7,570 nucleotides of DNA, from assembly GCA_003156615.1 (NCBI GenBank), contig PMHI01000591.1, positions 1 through 7,570 of the forward strand, read 5' to 3'. The notes under the pieces are model-generated. The model had not been told where the DNA came from. It searched no databases and was given only the letters and a program-made list of their open reading frames with translations. This DNA comes from Acidobacteriaceae bacterium. Lineage in GTDB: Bacteria > Acidobacteriota > Terriglobia > Terriglobales > SbA1. Shown here in pieces: positions 1-6,667 of the stretch (the first letter of the stretch is position 1; every line of letters starts with the position of its first letter). The translations under genes and the position numbers were made by a program.

Positions 1-1
1 C

Positions 2-1183
2 CTTTTCCTGGCGTCAGCGTTTTGTTCGTGCCCTGCCGTTGCTCAACTGAGCTGCCCGTTAATGGACGATTCTCAAGCGCAGGCAGGCCTGCGATCTGAT
101 AACGAACGGCCGGCGCCCAGACTCGCTCCCTTTCCACTGCAGCTCGAAATGCGTGTGCCTTTTGACCCCACGGCATTTGCAAGCGAAGGGTGCAATTATC
201 TGATGTATGAGTTGCATCTGACGAACTTTGGGGCAGCTCCTCTTAACCTGAGTCGAATCGAGGTGCTCGACGCAGACGCTGCAGCCGCCAAACCGATTGC
301 CACCTTTGAGCAAGAGCAGCTTGAAACCATGCTGCAGCTTGCAGGCGGCAGCAGAGTTGCTGGACCGAAAGGAGCCCTCACCATTGCCAATGGCCGGACC
401 GCCATCGTTTTTATGTTTATAGGGGTACGCCGCGGCTCACATATACCAAACAGACTGTTGCATCACGTAATGACGACCGACTCTATGGCAGAAGGGGCGG
501 TCATCTACTCACATCACACTGCGCTGCATGTGCTCGGGCCGCCGCTGGAAGGAACAAACTGGGTTGCAGACGATGGTCCGAGTAACGGCCAGGACAACCA
601 TCATCGAAGGGGAGTTCTCGTTCTCGACGGCCGGGCGGTGATTTCACGACGCTACGCGATCGATTGGGAGCAGATCAAAGACGGTGCGACGTTTTCTGGC
701 GACTCGCGGGATGTGCGCTCTTATTTTTCCTATGGGAGGCCCGTGTTGGCCGTCGCCGATGGCCGCGTGGTGACGGCAAGAGATGGCCTTCCCGACAATG
801 TCCCCGGACACGGCGAGTCGTTCCACCCCGCGGTGCCCATTACGATTGGAACAGTTGCCGGAAACACGATCACCCTCGACCTCGGTGGCGGTCAGTTCGC
901 ATACTACATGCATCTGCAATCGGGCAGTCTGCGCGTGAAGGCGGGGGACCGCGTGCGGCGCGGGCAGGCATTGGCGCGCATCGGCTCTACCGGCGACGCG
1001 CGCGAGCCGCATCTGCATTTCGAAGTCACCACTTCATCGAAACTGGGTTCGGGCGAAGGTGTGCCTTATCTCATCGACCGATATCGTTGCAAGAGCGCGA
1101 GTGGCGGGCCGATAGAACTACGCGTACACGAGCTGCTTCTGGACCATAGCGTTGTCGATTTCGCGGAAGTCCACGGTAAATAA
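2..1183 (+). CDS. M23-family (LytM-like) metallopeptidase, exported, 5' end outside window
   Basis: Probable exported peptidoglycan-type endopeptidase or a degenerate relative. Residues are counted from the internal Met at base 62. An N-terminal beta-rich region of about 160 residues contains YELHLTNFGAAPLNLSRIEV, the usual opening of a family of M23 proteins with an immunoglobulin-like front part. The M23 core follows (about 180-340): NHHRRG (179-184), RRYAIDW (196-202), VLAVADGRVV (228-237), YYMHLQSGSLRVKAGDRVRRG (281-301) and EPHLHFEV (315-322). H317 and H319 form the HxH zinc motif, D201 is the probable Asp ligand and H284 the probable catalytic His; Arg stands where the canonical first His ligand would be. 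The Met at 62 has no Shine-Dalgarno site. The frame is open to base 2 and reads LFLASAFCSCPAVAQ just upstream, the end of a signal peptide with an AVA|Q cleavage site, so the true start lies left of the window. Family assignment is firm; activity is uncertain. Confidence 0.88.
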   Translation, partial: LFLASAFCSCPAVAQLSCPLMDDSQAQAGLRSDNERPAPRLAPFPLQLEMRVPFDPTAFASEGCNYLMYELHLTNFGAAPLNLSRIEVLDADAAAAKPIATFEQEQLETMLQLAGGSRVAGPKGALTIANGRTAIVFMFIGVRRGSHIPNRLLHHVMTTDSMAEGAVIYSHHTALHVLGPPLEGTNWVADDGPSNGQDNHHRRGVLVLDGRAVISRRYAIDWEQIKDGATFSGDSRDVRSYFSYGRPVLAVADGRVVTARDGLPDNVPGHGESFHPAVPITIGTVAGNTITLDLGGGQFAYYMHLQSGSLRVKAGDRVRRGQALARIGSTGDAREPHLHFEVTTSSKLGSGEGVPYLIDRYRCKSASGGPIELRVHELLLDHSVVDFAEVHGK

Positions 1184-1522
1184 AGATGAAGCGCATGCTA
1201 TGACGATCGCAATTCTGATTGTGTGACAGGCAAAGCGGAAAGTAACCTGTTGAGATCAGTCGACTTCCGAAGAAAGTCGTGCTCGGCATAGCGTCAATGT
1301 CCAGCGTCGCGCTCACTCTCTTTTTGCCAAGGTCCATTACCTCCTATTGGACGCGGAACGCACTCCACTGGATTAGAATCTGCGATGTAGAAAATCAACA
1401 GCACACGATGACTCGGATCTCTGTGCACGCGCTTACCGTCAAGGCCTGAGCAGGGCGGCGCGAATCCGGTGGCGGAAATCTGCACGACGGCCAATGAGAA
1501 ATCCATGGGAAGGCCTAACCTG
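1184..1522. other. intergenic gap between M23 and GNAT genes
   Basis: No gene is supported here. The only structure noted is a hairpin at 1261-1279 (CGACTT, 7-nt loop, AAGTCG), which lacks a following T run and so is not a convincing terminator. TAGAAT at 1374-1379 resembles a -10 element but has no matching -35 at a normal distance. The length of the gap suggests that the GNAT gene has its own promoter, which I cannot place. Confidence 0.5.
1507..1513 (+). promoter_or_regulatory. Shine-Dalgarno site deciding the GNAT start
   Basis: GGGAAGG lies 9 nt before ATG 1523. The two upstream in-frame starts (GTG 1469 and ATG 1505) have no comparable purine site, and the residues they would add fall before the GNAT fold begins. 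This supports 1523 as the start. Confidence 0.55.
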
Positions 1523-2059
1523 ATGGAAGGAATAGAACTCAGCGAAGCTACTCTACACGACTACAAAGATATTGCCGCACTTCAGGCGGAGTCATGGCGC
1601 AGCGCGTATCGCGGTATATTACCCGGGTCATATCTCGATGGACCCATTCTTAGGGAGAGGGAGACCCACTGGCGAAACTTAATGTTTTCCGCTAGCGAGA
1701 AGCGTCGCGGCGTTTTCCTTGCGAAGGATTGCAGTGCTCTTCTCGGTTTTGTTTGCGTTCTGCTGGACGAAGAACCGGCCTGGGGCGCCCGCCTAGACAA
1801 TATCCATGTGAGGCCTGCCTACAAAGGCAGGGGGACAGGTCGGTTATTGTTCAGATCGGCCGCTGAATGGGTTTCCACGTGCGAGCCGTATTGGCCCATG
1901 CACCTATTCGTTTTCGAAGCGAACCATCCAGCACGACGATTCTACGAGGCGCTGGGTGGTAAAGTTGTGGAACAGTATGCCCAGAAGACTCCAGCAGGAG
2001 TTGTGGTGCCATCCCTCCGCTTCCTATGGCAGAAACCCAGGACGATAGCTAACCTTTAG
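1523..2059 (+). CDS. GNAT family N-acetyltransferase
   Basis: A 178-residue cytoplasmic acetyl-CoA-dependent N-acetyltransferase; the substrate cannot be read from sequence. The first beta strand begins at once (IELSEATLHDYKDIAALQAE), followed by SWRSAYRGILPGSYLD (24-39), a pattern common in stand-alone GNATs. Motif A is LDNIHVRPAYKGRGTGRLLF (91-110); K101-G-R-G-T-G106 forms the acetyl-CoA pyrophosphate-binding loop, with Lys in the place of the usual Gln/Arg. Motif B is LFVFEANHPARRFYEALGGK (128-147), with the common N-x-x-A-x-x-F/Y-Y-E-x-x-G pattern. Length is normal for the family. I chose ATG 1523 because of its Shine-Dalgarno site; GTG 1469 or ATG 1505 would add 18 or 6 residues without adding to the fold. 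It stands alone between two long gaps, so context does not suggest a substrate. Confidence 0.9.
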   Translation: MEGIELSEATLHDYKDIAALQAESWRSAYRGILPGSYLDGPILRERETHWRNLMFSASEKRRGVFLAKDCSALLGFVCVLLDEEPAWGARLDNIHVRPAYKGRGTGRLLFRSAAEWVSTCEPYWPMHLFVFEANHPARRFYEALGGKVVEQYAQKTPAGVVVPSLRFLWQKPRTIANL

Positions 2060-2171
2060 AGAAAGGCCCCGACTTTTATACTGCCTCAAACGGTACGACT
2101 GGAGCTAGCTGCACAAGACTCATTTATGAGACCGATTGTAGTCGGCTAGCACCTCGAAGCTGCGAACATTT

Positions 2172-2228
2172 GTTTGTCCATCAACGTGTAAACCACGTTT
2201 TTTCGCAACCTGCGAACTAAAGACAAAC
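2172..2228 (+). repeat. nested inverted repeats, possible three-way RNA structure
   Basis: The outer stem GTTTGTC (2172-2178) pairs with GACAAAC (2222-2228). It encloses AACGTG/CACGTT (2183-2188 with 2194-2199, loop TAAAC) and TTCGCA/TGCGAA (2202-2207 with 2211-2216, loop ACC). All three stems are perfect and the junction segments are short (4, 2 and 5 nt). A second copy of TGCGAAC lies at 2161-2167 and could compete for TTCGCA. Pairing is seen by eye; that it is a functional RNA is inference, and short stems of this size can arise by chance. Confidence 0.4.
2183..2203 (+). terminator. candidate weak intrinsic terminator after GNAT gene
   Basis: AACGTG and CACGTT form a 6-bp stem with a 5-nt loop, running into six T residues (2198-2203), two of which are in the stem. 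It lies about 125 nt beyond the GNAT stop. The stem is short, with only three GC pairs, so efficiency is doubtful. It may instead be one arm of the nested structure around it. Confidence 0.35.
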
Positions 2229-2509
2229 CGGACTTGCCTTCTACTTGCCTCCTCGATTTTCGCCGCTGGCGATGTGCAAAAATTGCTGAGATTACAGCGG
2301 TAACCGCACGTTGACGCCGCCTTCCTGTTCACCGAAGCAAGCTACGATACAGTAGGTCGAAACCGATGCAAGAGACAGAGCAGCAATCCCTGATGCCCCG
2401 AGCCGCCGCACCATAGTGCCCTGTCCTGATCACGAAATTGGTCACTGCTCGTTCCGCGCATCGCGGCACTGTCTCCACCGGGCGGCCATCTCTCGTGCCA
2501 GGGCACTCA

Positions 2510-2538
2510 TTGACAGATTTCATCCTGCCCACTAATCG
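2510..2538 (+). promoter_or_regulatory. possible promoter for the S9 peptidase gene
   Basis: A perfect -35 hexamer TTGACA (2510-2515) is followed 17 nt later by TAATCG (2533-2538), which matches the -10 consensus only in its first two bases. It lies about 90 nt before the start codon, directly after the right arm of the 9-bp inverted repeat. The poor -10 keeps this tentative. Confidence 0.25.
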
Positions 2539-2611
2539 CTATTGCCTGTCTTTACTTTTCGCGGGAGAATGTTGGCCCGTACATTTCCCGATCTTGCTGA
2601 GAATTCAATTT

Positions 2612-2616
2612 GGAGG
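2612..2616 (+). promoter_or_regulatory. Shine-Dalgarno site of the S9 peptidase
   Basis: GGAGG lies 7 nt before ATG 2624. It settles the start against a longer in-frame reading from GTG 2438, which would put 62 unrelated residues in front of a clear signal peptide. Confidence 0.85.
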
Positions 2617-2623
2617 TCTGCTT

Positions 2624-5086
2624 ATGCGGTCCTTTTCTACCCTGCGGCTGTCTCTGGTTGCGATGATGTTTCTTGCGGTGTCTTCCGCGTCCTTGGCTCA
2701 GACGAGTCTGAACTATCAGGAGCCGCCGAAGGCGATGATCGATCTTGTGGATACGCATTTGACGCCCCGCGTGGAGGTTTCGCCCAAGGACAAGGGGGGC
2801 AGGCAGTGGCTGTTGATCGAGCCGGTTTCGGGACTGCCTCCGATTTCTGATTTGGCGCAGCCGGAGTTGCGCCTGGGCGGGCTGCGGTTTAATCCCAAGA
2901 CGAATGGGCCGAGCCGCGGACTCTATTTTACGGGGCTACGGCTGCAGGCTTTACCTGACGGCGCGGAGAAAACGGTGGCCGGGGTGCCGGCGAACGCGAA
3001 GATACGGTTCGCCGATTGGGCCCCGGATGCGCGGCACGTTGCCTTCGTAAACATCAGCGACGATGCGAAAGATTCGGGGCTGAGTTTGTGGATTGTGGAT
3101 GTGGCGTCGGCAAAGGCGCAGCGCCTCGGGGGAATCGCGCTGAATGGCGTGTTCGGATCGCCGTGCGAATGGACGAGCGACAGCCAGAGTCTGATTTGCA
3201 AGGCGGTGGTAAAGGGCAGAGGCGCGGCTCCGCAGCGAAGTGAGGTTCCTAAGGGGCCAGTGATACAGCAAAACCTGGGGAGGGTCACGCCGGGTCGGAC
3301 GTATGAGGATTTGATCAAAAGCCCAGAGGACGAGCGGATTTTCGATTACTACGGGACGGCGCAGGCGGAGGTGGTGCGGCTGGACGGGACGGTGAAAGCG
3401 GTGGGCAAGGAGGGGGTCATCCAGAGCGCTTCACCATCGCCAGATGGAAAGTACTTGATGATCGAGGAGTGGCATCATCCGTACTCGTATTTGTTGCCGT
3501 ACGACTACTTTCCGCATCGGGTCACAGTGGTGAATCTGGGGACAGGCGCGAGCAAGCAGTTGGTGGATAAGCCTCTCGAGGACTCGATCCCCATCACCCG
3601 TGATGCAGTAGAGGCGGGTCCGCGGGATTTTGATTGGCGCAGCGATGCACCGGCTACAGTTTCGTGGGTGGAAGCGGGGGATGGCGGCGATCCAGCAAAA
3701 GATGTGGCGGTGCGCGACACGATCTTCTTGCTGGACGCACCGTTTGACGGTCAGGCGCTGAAGATGACGGAACTTCCGATGCGGCTCCGCAGTGTGACTT
3801 GGGGAACGGGAAAGCTGGCGCTGGTGGAAGAGGAACGATGGAAGGATCGGAAGCGGGCGATGCTGGCGGTGGCGCCAGATGCTCCGGGGAGTGCAGTGAA
3901 GTTGTTTGAGGGATCATTTGAGGATCGGTATCACGATCCGGGATCGCCGCTGGAGGTGATGAATGCGAGCGGGAAGCAGGTGCTCGAGACGACGGCGGAT
4001 GGGAGCGGAATTTATCTGCGGGGGCAGGGTGCGTCGCCGGAAGGAGATCGTCCGTTTCTGGCGGTAATGAGTACTGCGAATGGCGAGAGCAAGAAGGTAT
4101 GGCGGTCAGAGGATAAGCTCTTCGAGTCGGCAAGGATAGTGCTGGATCCGGGCAAGCCGGGGGTGTTGGTGTCGAAAGAATCGCCGGAGTTGTCTCCAAA
4201 TTATTACCTGCTCGACCTGGCGAACGGTGGGCTGAAGCAGGTTACGTTCTTTCCCAATCCTTATGGCAACGCACCGCTGCCGAAGAAGCAGGTGTTGAAG
4301 TACAAGCGCGCGGATGGCGTGGACTTGAGCGCGAATTTGTATTTGCCTCCGGAATACAAGCCAACGGATGGGCCGCTGCCGACGCTGATGGAGGCGTATC
4401 CGACGGAGTACAAGACCAGGTCGGCGGCGGGGCAAATCACGGGGTCGCCGTATGCCTTTCCGCTTTTGAATTGGGGGTCGCCGATTCCGTTTGTGACGCA
4501 GGGCTACGCGGTGCTGGAGAATGCGACCATCCCGATTGTGGGCGAGGGGAATGCCGAGCCGAACGATACCTACGTGGAGCAGCTTGTGGCCAGCGCGCAG
4601 GCCGCGATCGATGAGGGCGTGCGGTTGGGAGTGGTGGATCGCAATCGCGTGGCGGTGATGGGGCATTCTTACGGTGCGTTCATGACGGCCAATCTTCTGG
4701 CACACAGTAATCTGTTCAAGGCCGGGATCGCGCGCAGCGGGGCATACAATCGCTCGCTCACGCCGTTCGGATTTCAGAATGAAGAGCGGACTTACTGGCA
4801 GGCTCCCGAGGTCTACTACAAAATGTCGCCGTTTTCCTATGCGGACAAAATCAAGACGCCGATACTGCTGATACACGGCGAGGCCGACAACAATTCGGGG
4901 ACGTTCCCGATCCAGAGCGAGCGGCTGTTCAGCGCGATCAAGGGCGCGGGCGGGACAGTGCGCTTCGTGTTGCTGCCGCTGGAGTCGCATGGGTATGCGG
5001 CGCGTGAGTCCGTCCTGCACATGTTGTGGGAGATGAATAACTGGTTGGGGACATATGTGAAGAATGCGGGAGCGGCGGGGAACTAG
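2624..5086 (+). CDS. secreted S9 prolyl-oligopeptidase-family serine peptidase (glutamyl endopeptidase-like)
   Basis: An 820-residue exported serine peptidase. Residues 1-25 form a Sec signal peptide (RSFSTLRLSL then a hydrophobic stretch) with cleavage at SLA|Q, so it acts in the periplasm or outside. The mature N-terminus (NYQEPPKAMIDLVD) and LSxISDLxxPELRLxGLRxNP-like segment are typical of the group that includes plant chloroplast glutamyl endopeptidase. A beta-propeller domain fills roughly residues 40-570, followed by the alpha/beta-hydrolase domain (about 590-815). The triad is complete: S682 in GHSYGAF (680-686), D755 in HGEADNNSGT (751-760) and H789 in LESHGYAARES (786-796). ARSGAYNRSLTPFGFQNEERT matches the conserved block of this subfamily. 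Cleavage after Glu is known for the plant enzyme but only inferred here. Length is usual for bacterial members. Codons are strikingly G-rich (GTG, GCG, GGG) compared with the next gene. No accessory gene adjoins it, so the natural role is probably peptide scavenging or protein turnover in the envelope. Confidence 0.95.
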   Translation: MRSFSTLRLSLVAMMFLAVSSASLAQTSLNYQEPPKAMIDLVDTHLTPRVEVSPKDKGGRQWLLIEPVSGLPPISDLAQPELRLGGLRFNPKTNGPSRGLYFTGLRLQALPDGAEKTVAGVPANAKIRFADWAPDARHVAFVNISDDAKDSGLSLWIVDVASAKAQRLGGIALNGVFGSPCEWTSDSQSLICKAVVKGRGAAPQRSEVPKGPVIQQNLGRVTPGRTYEDLIKSPEDERIFDYYGTAQAEVVRLDGTVKAVGKEGVIQSASPSPDGKYLMIEEWHHPYSYLLPYDYFPHRVTVVNLGTGASKQLVDKPLEDSIPITRDAVEAGPRDFDWRSDAPATVSWVEAGDGGDPAKDVAVRDTIFLLDAPFDGQALKMTELPMRLRSVTWGTGKLALVEEERWKDRKRAMLAVAPDAPGSAVKLFEGSFEDRYHDPGSPLEVMNASGKQVLETTADGSGIYLRGQGASPEGDRPFLAVMSTANGESKKVWRSEDKLFESARIVLDPGKPGVLVSKESPELSPNYYLLDLANGGLKQVTFFPNPYGNAPLPKKQVLKYKRADGVDLSANLYLPPEYKPTDGPLPTLMEAYPTEYKTRSAAGQITGSPYAFPLLNWGSPIPFVTQGYAVLENATIPIVGEGNAEPNDTYVEQLVASAQAAIDEGVRLGVVDRNRVAVMGHSYGAFMTANLLAHSNLFKAGIARSGAYNRSLTPFGFQNEERTYWQAPEVYYKMSPFSYADKIKTPILLIHGEADNNSGTFPIQSERLFSAIKGAGGTVRFVLLPLESHGYAARESVLHMLWEMNNWLGTYVKNAGAAGN

Positions 5087-5224
5087 CCGTGTTGGTTTCT
5101 GGCCCGAAGTCCCATACCATTGCGGACTCTTACTGGGACGACCCTGGAAATGGAAGGTGCCGGGCAACTATCTCCGTCCCGCGTGCGTCTTGATGGTTGT
5201 AGGATAGCCCTGAAGAAAGCCATC

Positions 5225-6349
5225 ATGAACCGTATCTTCGCTTCAGTCCTTCTCTGCACGCTTCTCCTCGTTGTCTTGGCTTTCACAATCGCCTGCGGCG
5301 GCCACTCGAATCAAATTGGGACCTGCCTCGCTTGTCCCGAAGCACAAGCCGTTTATGCTACGACCAATTCCGGGCAGATACTGACGTTTCCATTTCCCCT
5401 TGGTACTCAGCTGGGGACTGCAACTTCGACTGCCGGACCGGCGAACAGCACGGGCATTCTGGTCTCTGGAGGAATCGTCTATGTCTCTGACCCCGGGAAA
5501 AGTGCGATCCGGGCGTACTCCATCAATAACCAGGAACCTATCCTGTCACCTGCGTCCTTCGGCCCTTTTGCCGTAGGCGCGTCCCCGGGGCCGATGGCGT
5601 TGTTTGGACAAACGCTGTACGTGGCGAGTTCCGCAGGAGAGATTTTCGCTTTCACCGTCAATTCCGATGGCTCATTGACGAGCCTTGCCGGCTCGCCCTT
5701 CGCAGCCGGCATGGGCTTATCTCATCTGGCCGTAGCTAATTTTACCGATGCGAATTATCTGTACGCCGCCAACTCCGATGACCCGAATGGCAGCATCTCA
5801 GCCTTCACTATTAATTCGGATGGGTCGCTGACCCCGGTGGCCGGTTCGCCGTTCGACACGGTCCCGAACGGTGGTCCGGAAGGATTGAATGTGGGCGAAG
5901 GGAACGTTCTTTATGTGGCTCTGAAAAATACCAATGCTGTTGCCGGATTCAGCATCAACGCCGACGGGTCGCTCAGCCCCCTCGCCGGTTCGCCATTTTC
6001 CGCGGGCAAAGGGACGTCTTCTCTGGCCGGCTGTAGTTGCGGTCCCGGTGGCTTTTTGTTCGCCGCCAACAATCTCGACGGTTCTATTTCGGCGTACAGC
6101 ATCGACGCTACCACGGGCGTTCTTACTCAGATCAGCGGCTCTCCATTTTTAGCGACGACGCCTTCCGGCGACATCCTGTTCGTCGAGGGAGAGCTCTTCC
6201 TGCCCGACGCCTCCTCGAACGCCATCGGCGGCTTTGTCCCCGATTTGTCGAACGGCGTCGTTAGTCCGGCGCCGGGTTCGCCTTTCCCGGCAGGTTCCGG
6301 GCCTCTTGCACTGGCGTATAGCGCGTTCCCTCCGCTCAATCCGCAGTAG
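5225..6349 (+). CDS. lipoprotein beta-propeller protein, lactonase-like (6-phosphogluconolactonase/YncE type fold)
   Basis: A 374-residue predicted lipoprotein. A basic N-terminus (MNR) and a hydrophobic stretch end at TIAC; C24 is the probable lipid-attachment Cys, followed by GGHSN, although Thr rather than Leu at -3 makes the lipobox imperfect. Residues 40-368 are propeller repeats of 44-51 residues, each ending in a strand like F-S-I-N-x-D-G-S-L-x-P-x-x-G-S-P-F: GSPF at 156, 207, 255, 305 and 351, and a degenerate FGPF at 112. Six or seven blades fit. This looks like the lactonase-type proteins (Pfam Lactonase) that are abundant in acidobacteria; no substrate has been shown for most, so enzyme activity is unproven. 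ATG 5225 was chosen because it opens the lipoprotein signal; an in-frame TTG (5120) and ATG (5150) upstream would bury it. The Shine-Dalgarno site is weak (GAAGAAAG, 5212-5219). It lies 138 bp after the S9 gene and may be co-transcribed with it. Confidence 0.85.
   Translation: MNRIFASVLLCTLLLVVLAFTIACGGHSNQIGTCLACPEAQAVYATTNSGQILTFPFPLGTQLGTATSTAGPANSTGILVSGGIVYVSDPGKSAIRAYSINNQEPILSPASFGPFAVGASPGPMALFGQTLYVASSAGEIFAFTVNSDGSLTSLAGSPFAAGMGLSHLAVANFTDANYLYAANSDDPNGSISAFTINSDGSLTPVAGSPFDTVPNGGPEGLNVGEGNVLYVALKNTNAVAGFSINADGSLSPLAGSPFSAGKGTSSLAGCSCGPGGFLFAANNLDGSISAYSIDATTGVLTQISGSPFLATTPSGDILFVEGELFLPDASSNAIGGFVPDLSNGVVSPAPGSPFPAGSGPLALAYSAFPPLNPQ
5690..6287 (+). repeat. in-gene GSPF blade repeats of the propeller lipoprotein
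   Basis: Five protein-level copies of the motif DGSLxPLAGSPFxAG (Gly-Ser-Pro-Phe codons starting at 5690, 5843, 5987, 6137 and 6275), spaced 153, 144, 150 and 138 bp. The DNA is only loosely conserved, so the repeats are old blades rather than a recent tandem expansion. Confidence 0.8.
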
Positions 6350-6667
6350 TCGGCGTTGCGTGGAGAAACTTATCAGTAGTTGCGGGTTTCATTCTGGAAC
6401 CGGCGGTCATTTTTCGCTGCAGATCCTAGCTGATTCTCTTGGTTGGGCACGAAATTAGGATTTTGCCACTAGATGTCGAAAGCAGCGATAGCGCTCACCG
6501 AGAATCGGTACCGACCTCCGACCAAAGTCAAAAAGCGCAATGGCGATTTAACGCCAATCTGCCCCATAGCCGCTGCGCTACCACTGTCATCCCCTCGGGG
6601 AAAAAACCGTGAAACGAAGACGAGAAGAAACGGTTATCCGCGTAGAGTGTGGGGTTTCTGCGCTGGT
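6350..6667. other. convergent intergenic region
   Basis: This separates the plus-strand propeller gene and the minus-strand membrane-protein gene. It holds a candidate minus-strand terminator (6601-6635), a TGGCG/CGCCA hairpin (6541-6556), and TCGGTACCGA (6505-6514), a perfect 10-bp palindrome preceded by ACCGA (6497-6501) that could pair with its left half. No good terminator was found for the propeller gene; ATCCTA 6423-6428 with TAGGAT 6456-6461 before TTT is too weak to call. Confidence 0.5.
6601..6635 (-). terminator. candidate intrinsic terminator of the small membrane-protein gene
   Basis: On the minus strand AACCGT (6635-6630) pairs with ACGGTT (6610-6605), giving a perfect 6-bp stem, followed by a run of six T residues (6606-6601) that overlaps the stem by two. 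It starts about 33 nt past the stop codon at 6668. The 19-nt loop is longer than usual, which lowers confidence. Confidence 0.45.

Larger units (their letters stand above)
2060..2623. other. long intergenic region rich in inverted repeats
   Basis: No coding region is supported. The left half holds many potential stems: GCTAGC 2104-2109 with 2145-2150 around a CTCAT/ATGAG hairpin (2119-2130); a nested three-stem structure (2172-2228); TCGCC/GGCGA (2260-2272); GCAA/TTGC (2276-2286); and the near-palindrome GCGGTAACCGC (2297-2307). ACTTGCCT occurs twice, 11 bp apart (2232-2239, 2243-2250). The right half has a 9-bp inverted repeat, AGTGCCCTG 2415-2423 with CAGGGCACT 2499-2507, around a CCGCG/CGCGG hairpin (2454-2466), then TTGACA at 2510. 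This is the leader and promoter region of the S9 peptidase and possibly the terminator region of the GNAT gene. Confidence 0.6.

Noticed and set aside
664..1149. 161-codon plus-strand frame overlapping the M23 domain
   Set aside because: Arg-rich composition in an alternative frame across the conserved M23 motifs.
1261..1279. CGACTT/AAGTCG hairpin after the M23 gene
   Set aside because: A clear 6-bp stem, but no T run follows, so it was not called a terminator.
2120..2532. Two short minus-strand frames (2120-2332 and 2329-2532) that overlap by GTGA
   Set aside because: The stop-start overlap looks operon-like, but neither product is recognisable, no Shine-Dalgarno site was seen and the DNA is full of inverted repeats.
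3654..4199. 181-codon minus-strand open frame
   Set aside because: A Pro/Ser-rich shadow of the S9 propeller domain, with no plausible fold or ribosome site.
4106..5167. 353-codon minus-strand open frame opposite the S9 gene
   Set aside because: It lies antisense to the conserved catalytic domain, is rich in Arg, His, Gln and Pro, and shows no domain or signal. It is a product of G-rich codons on the other strand.
6423..6464. ATCCTA/TAGGAT repeat before TTT as terminator of the propeller gene
   Set aside because: The 27-nt loop and the weak stem with two GC pairs make it unconvincing.
6540..6600. tRNA-like look on the minus strand (AGTGGTAGCGC resembling a D arm)
   Set aside because: No T-arm GTTCGA motif, no acceptor stem and no anticodon stem at the right distances.
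6591..6606. CCCCTCGGGG followed by six A residues
   Set aside because: On the plus strand the hairpin is followed by A, not T, and the loop is very tight. On the minus strand the T run precedes it and belongs to the other candidate terminator.
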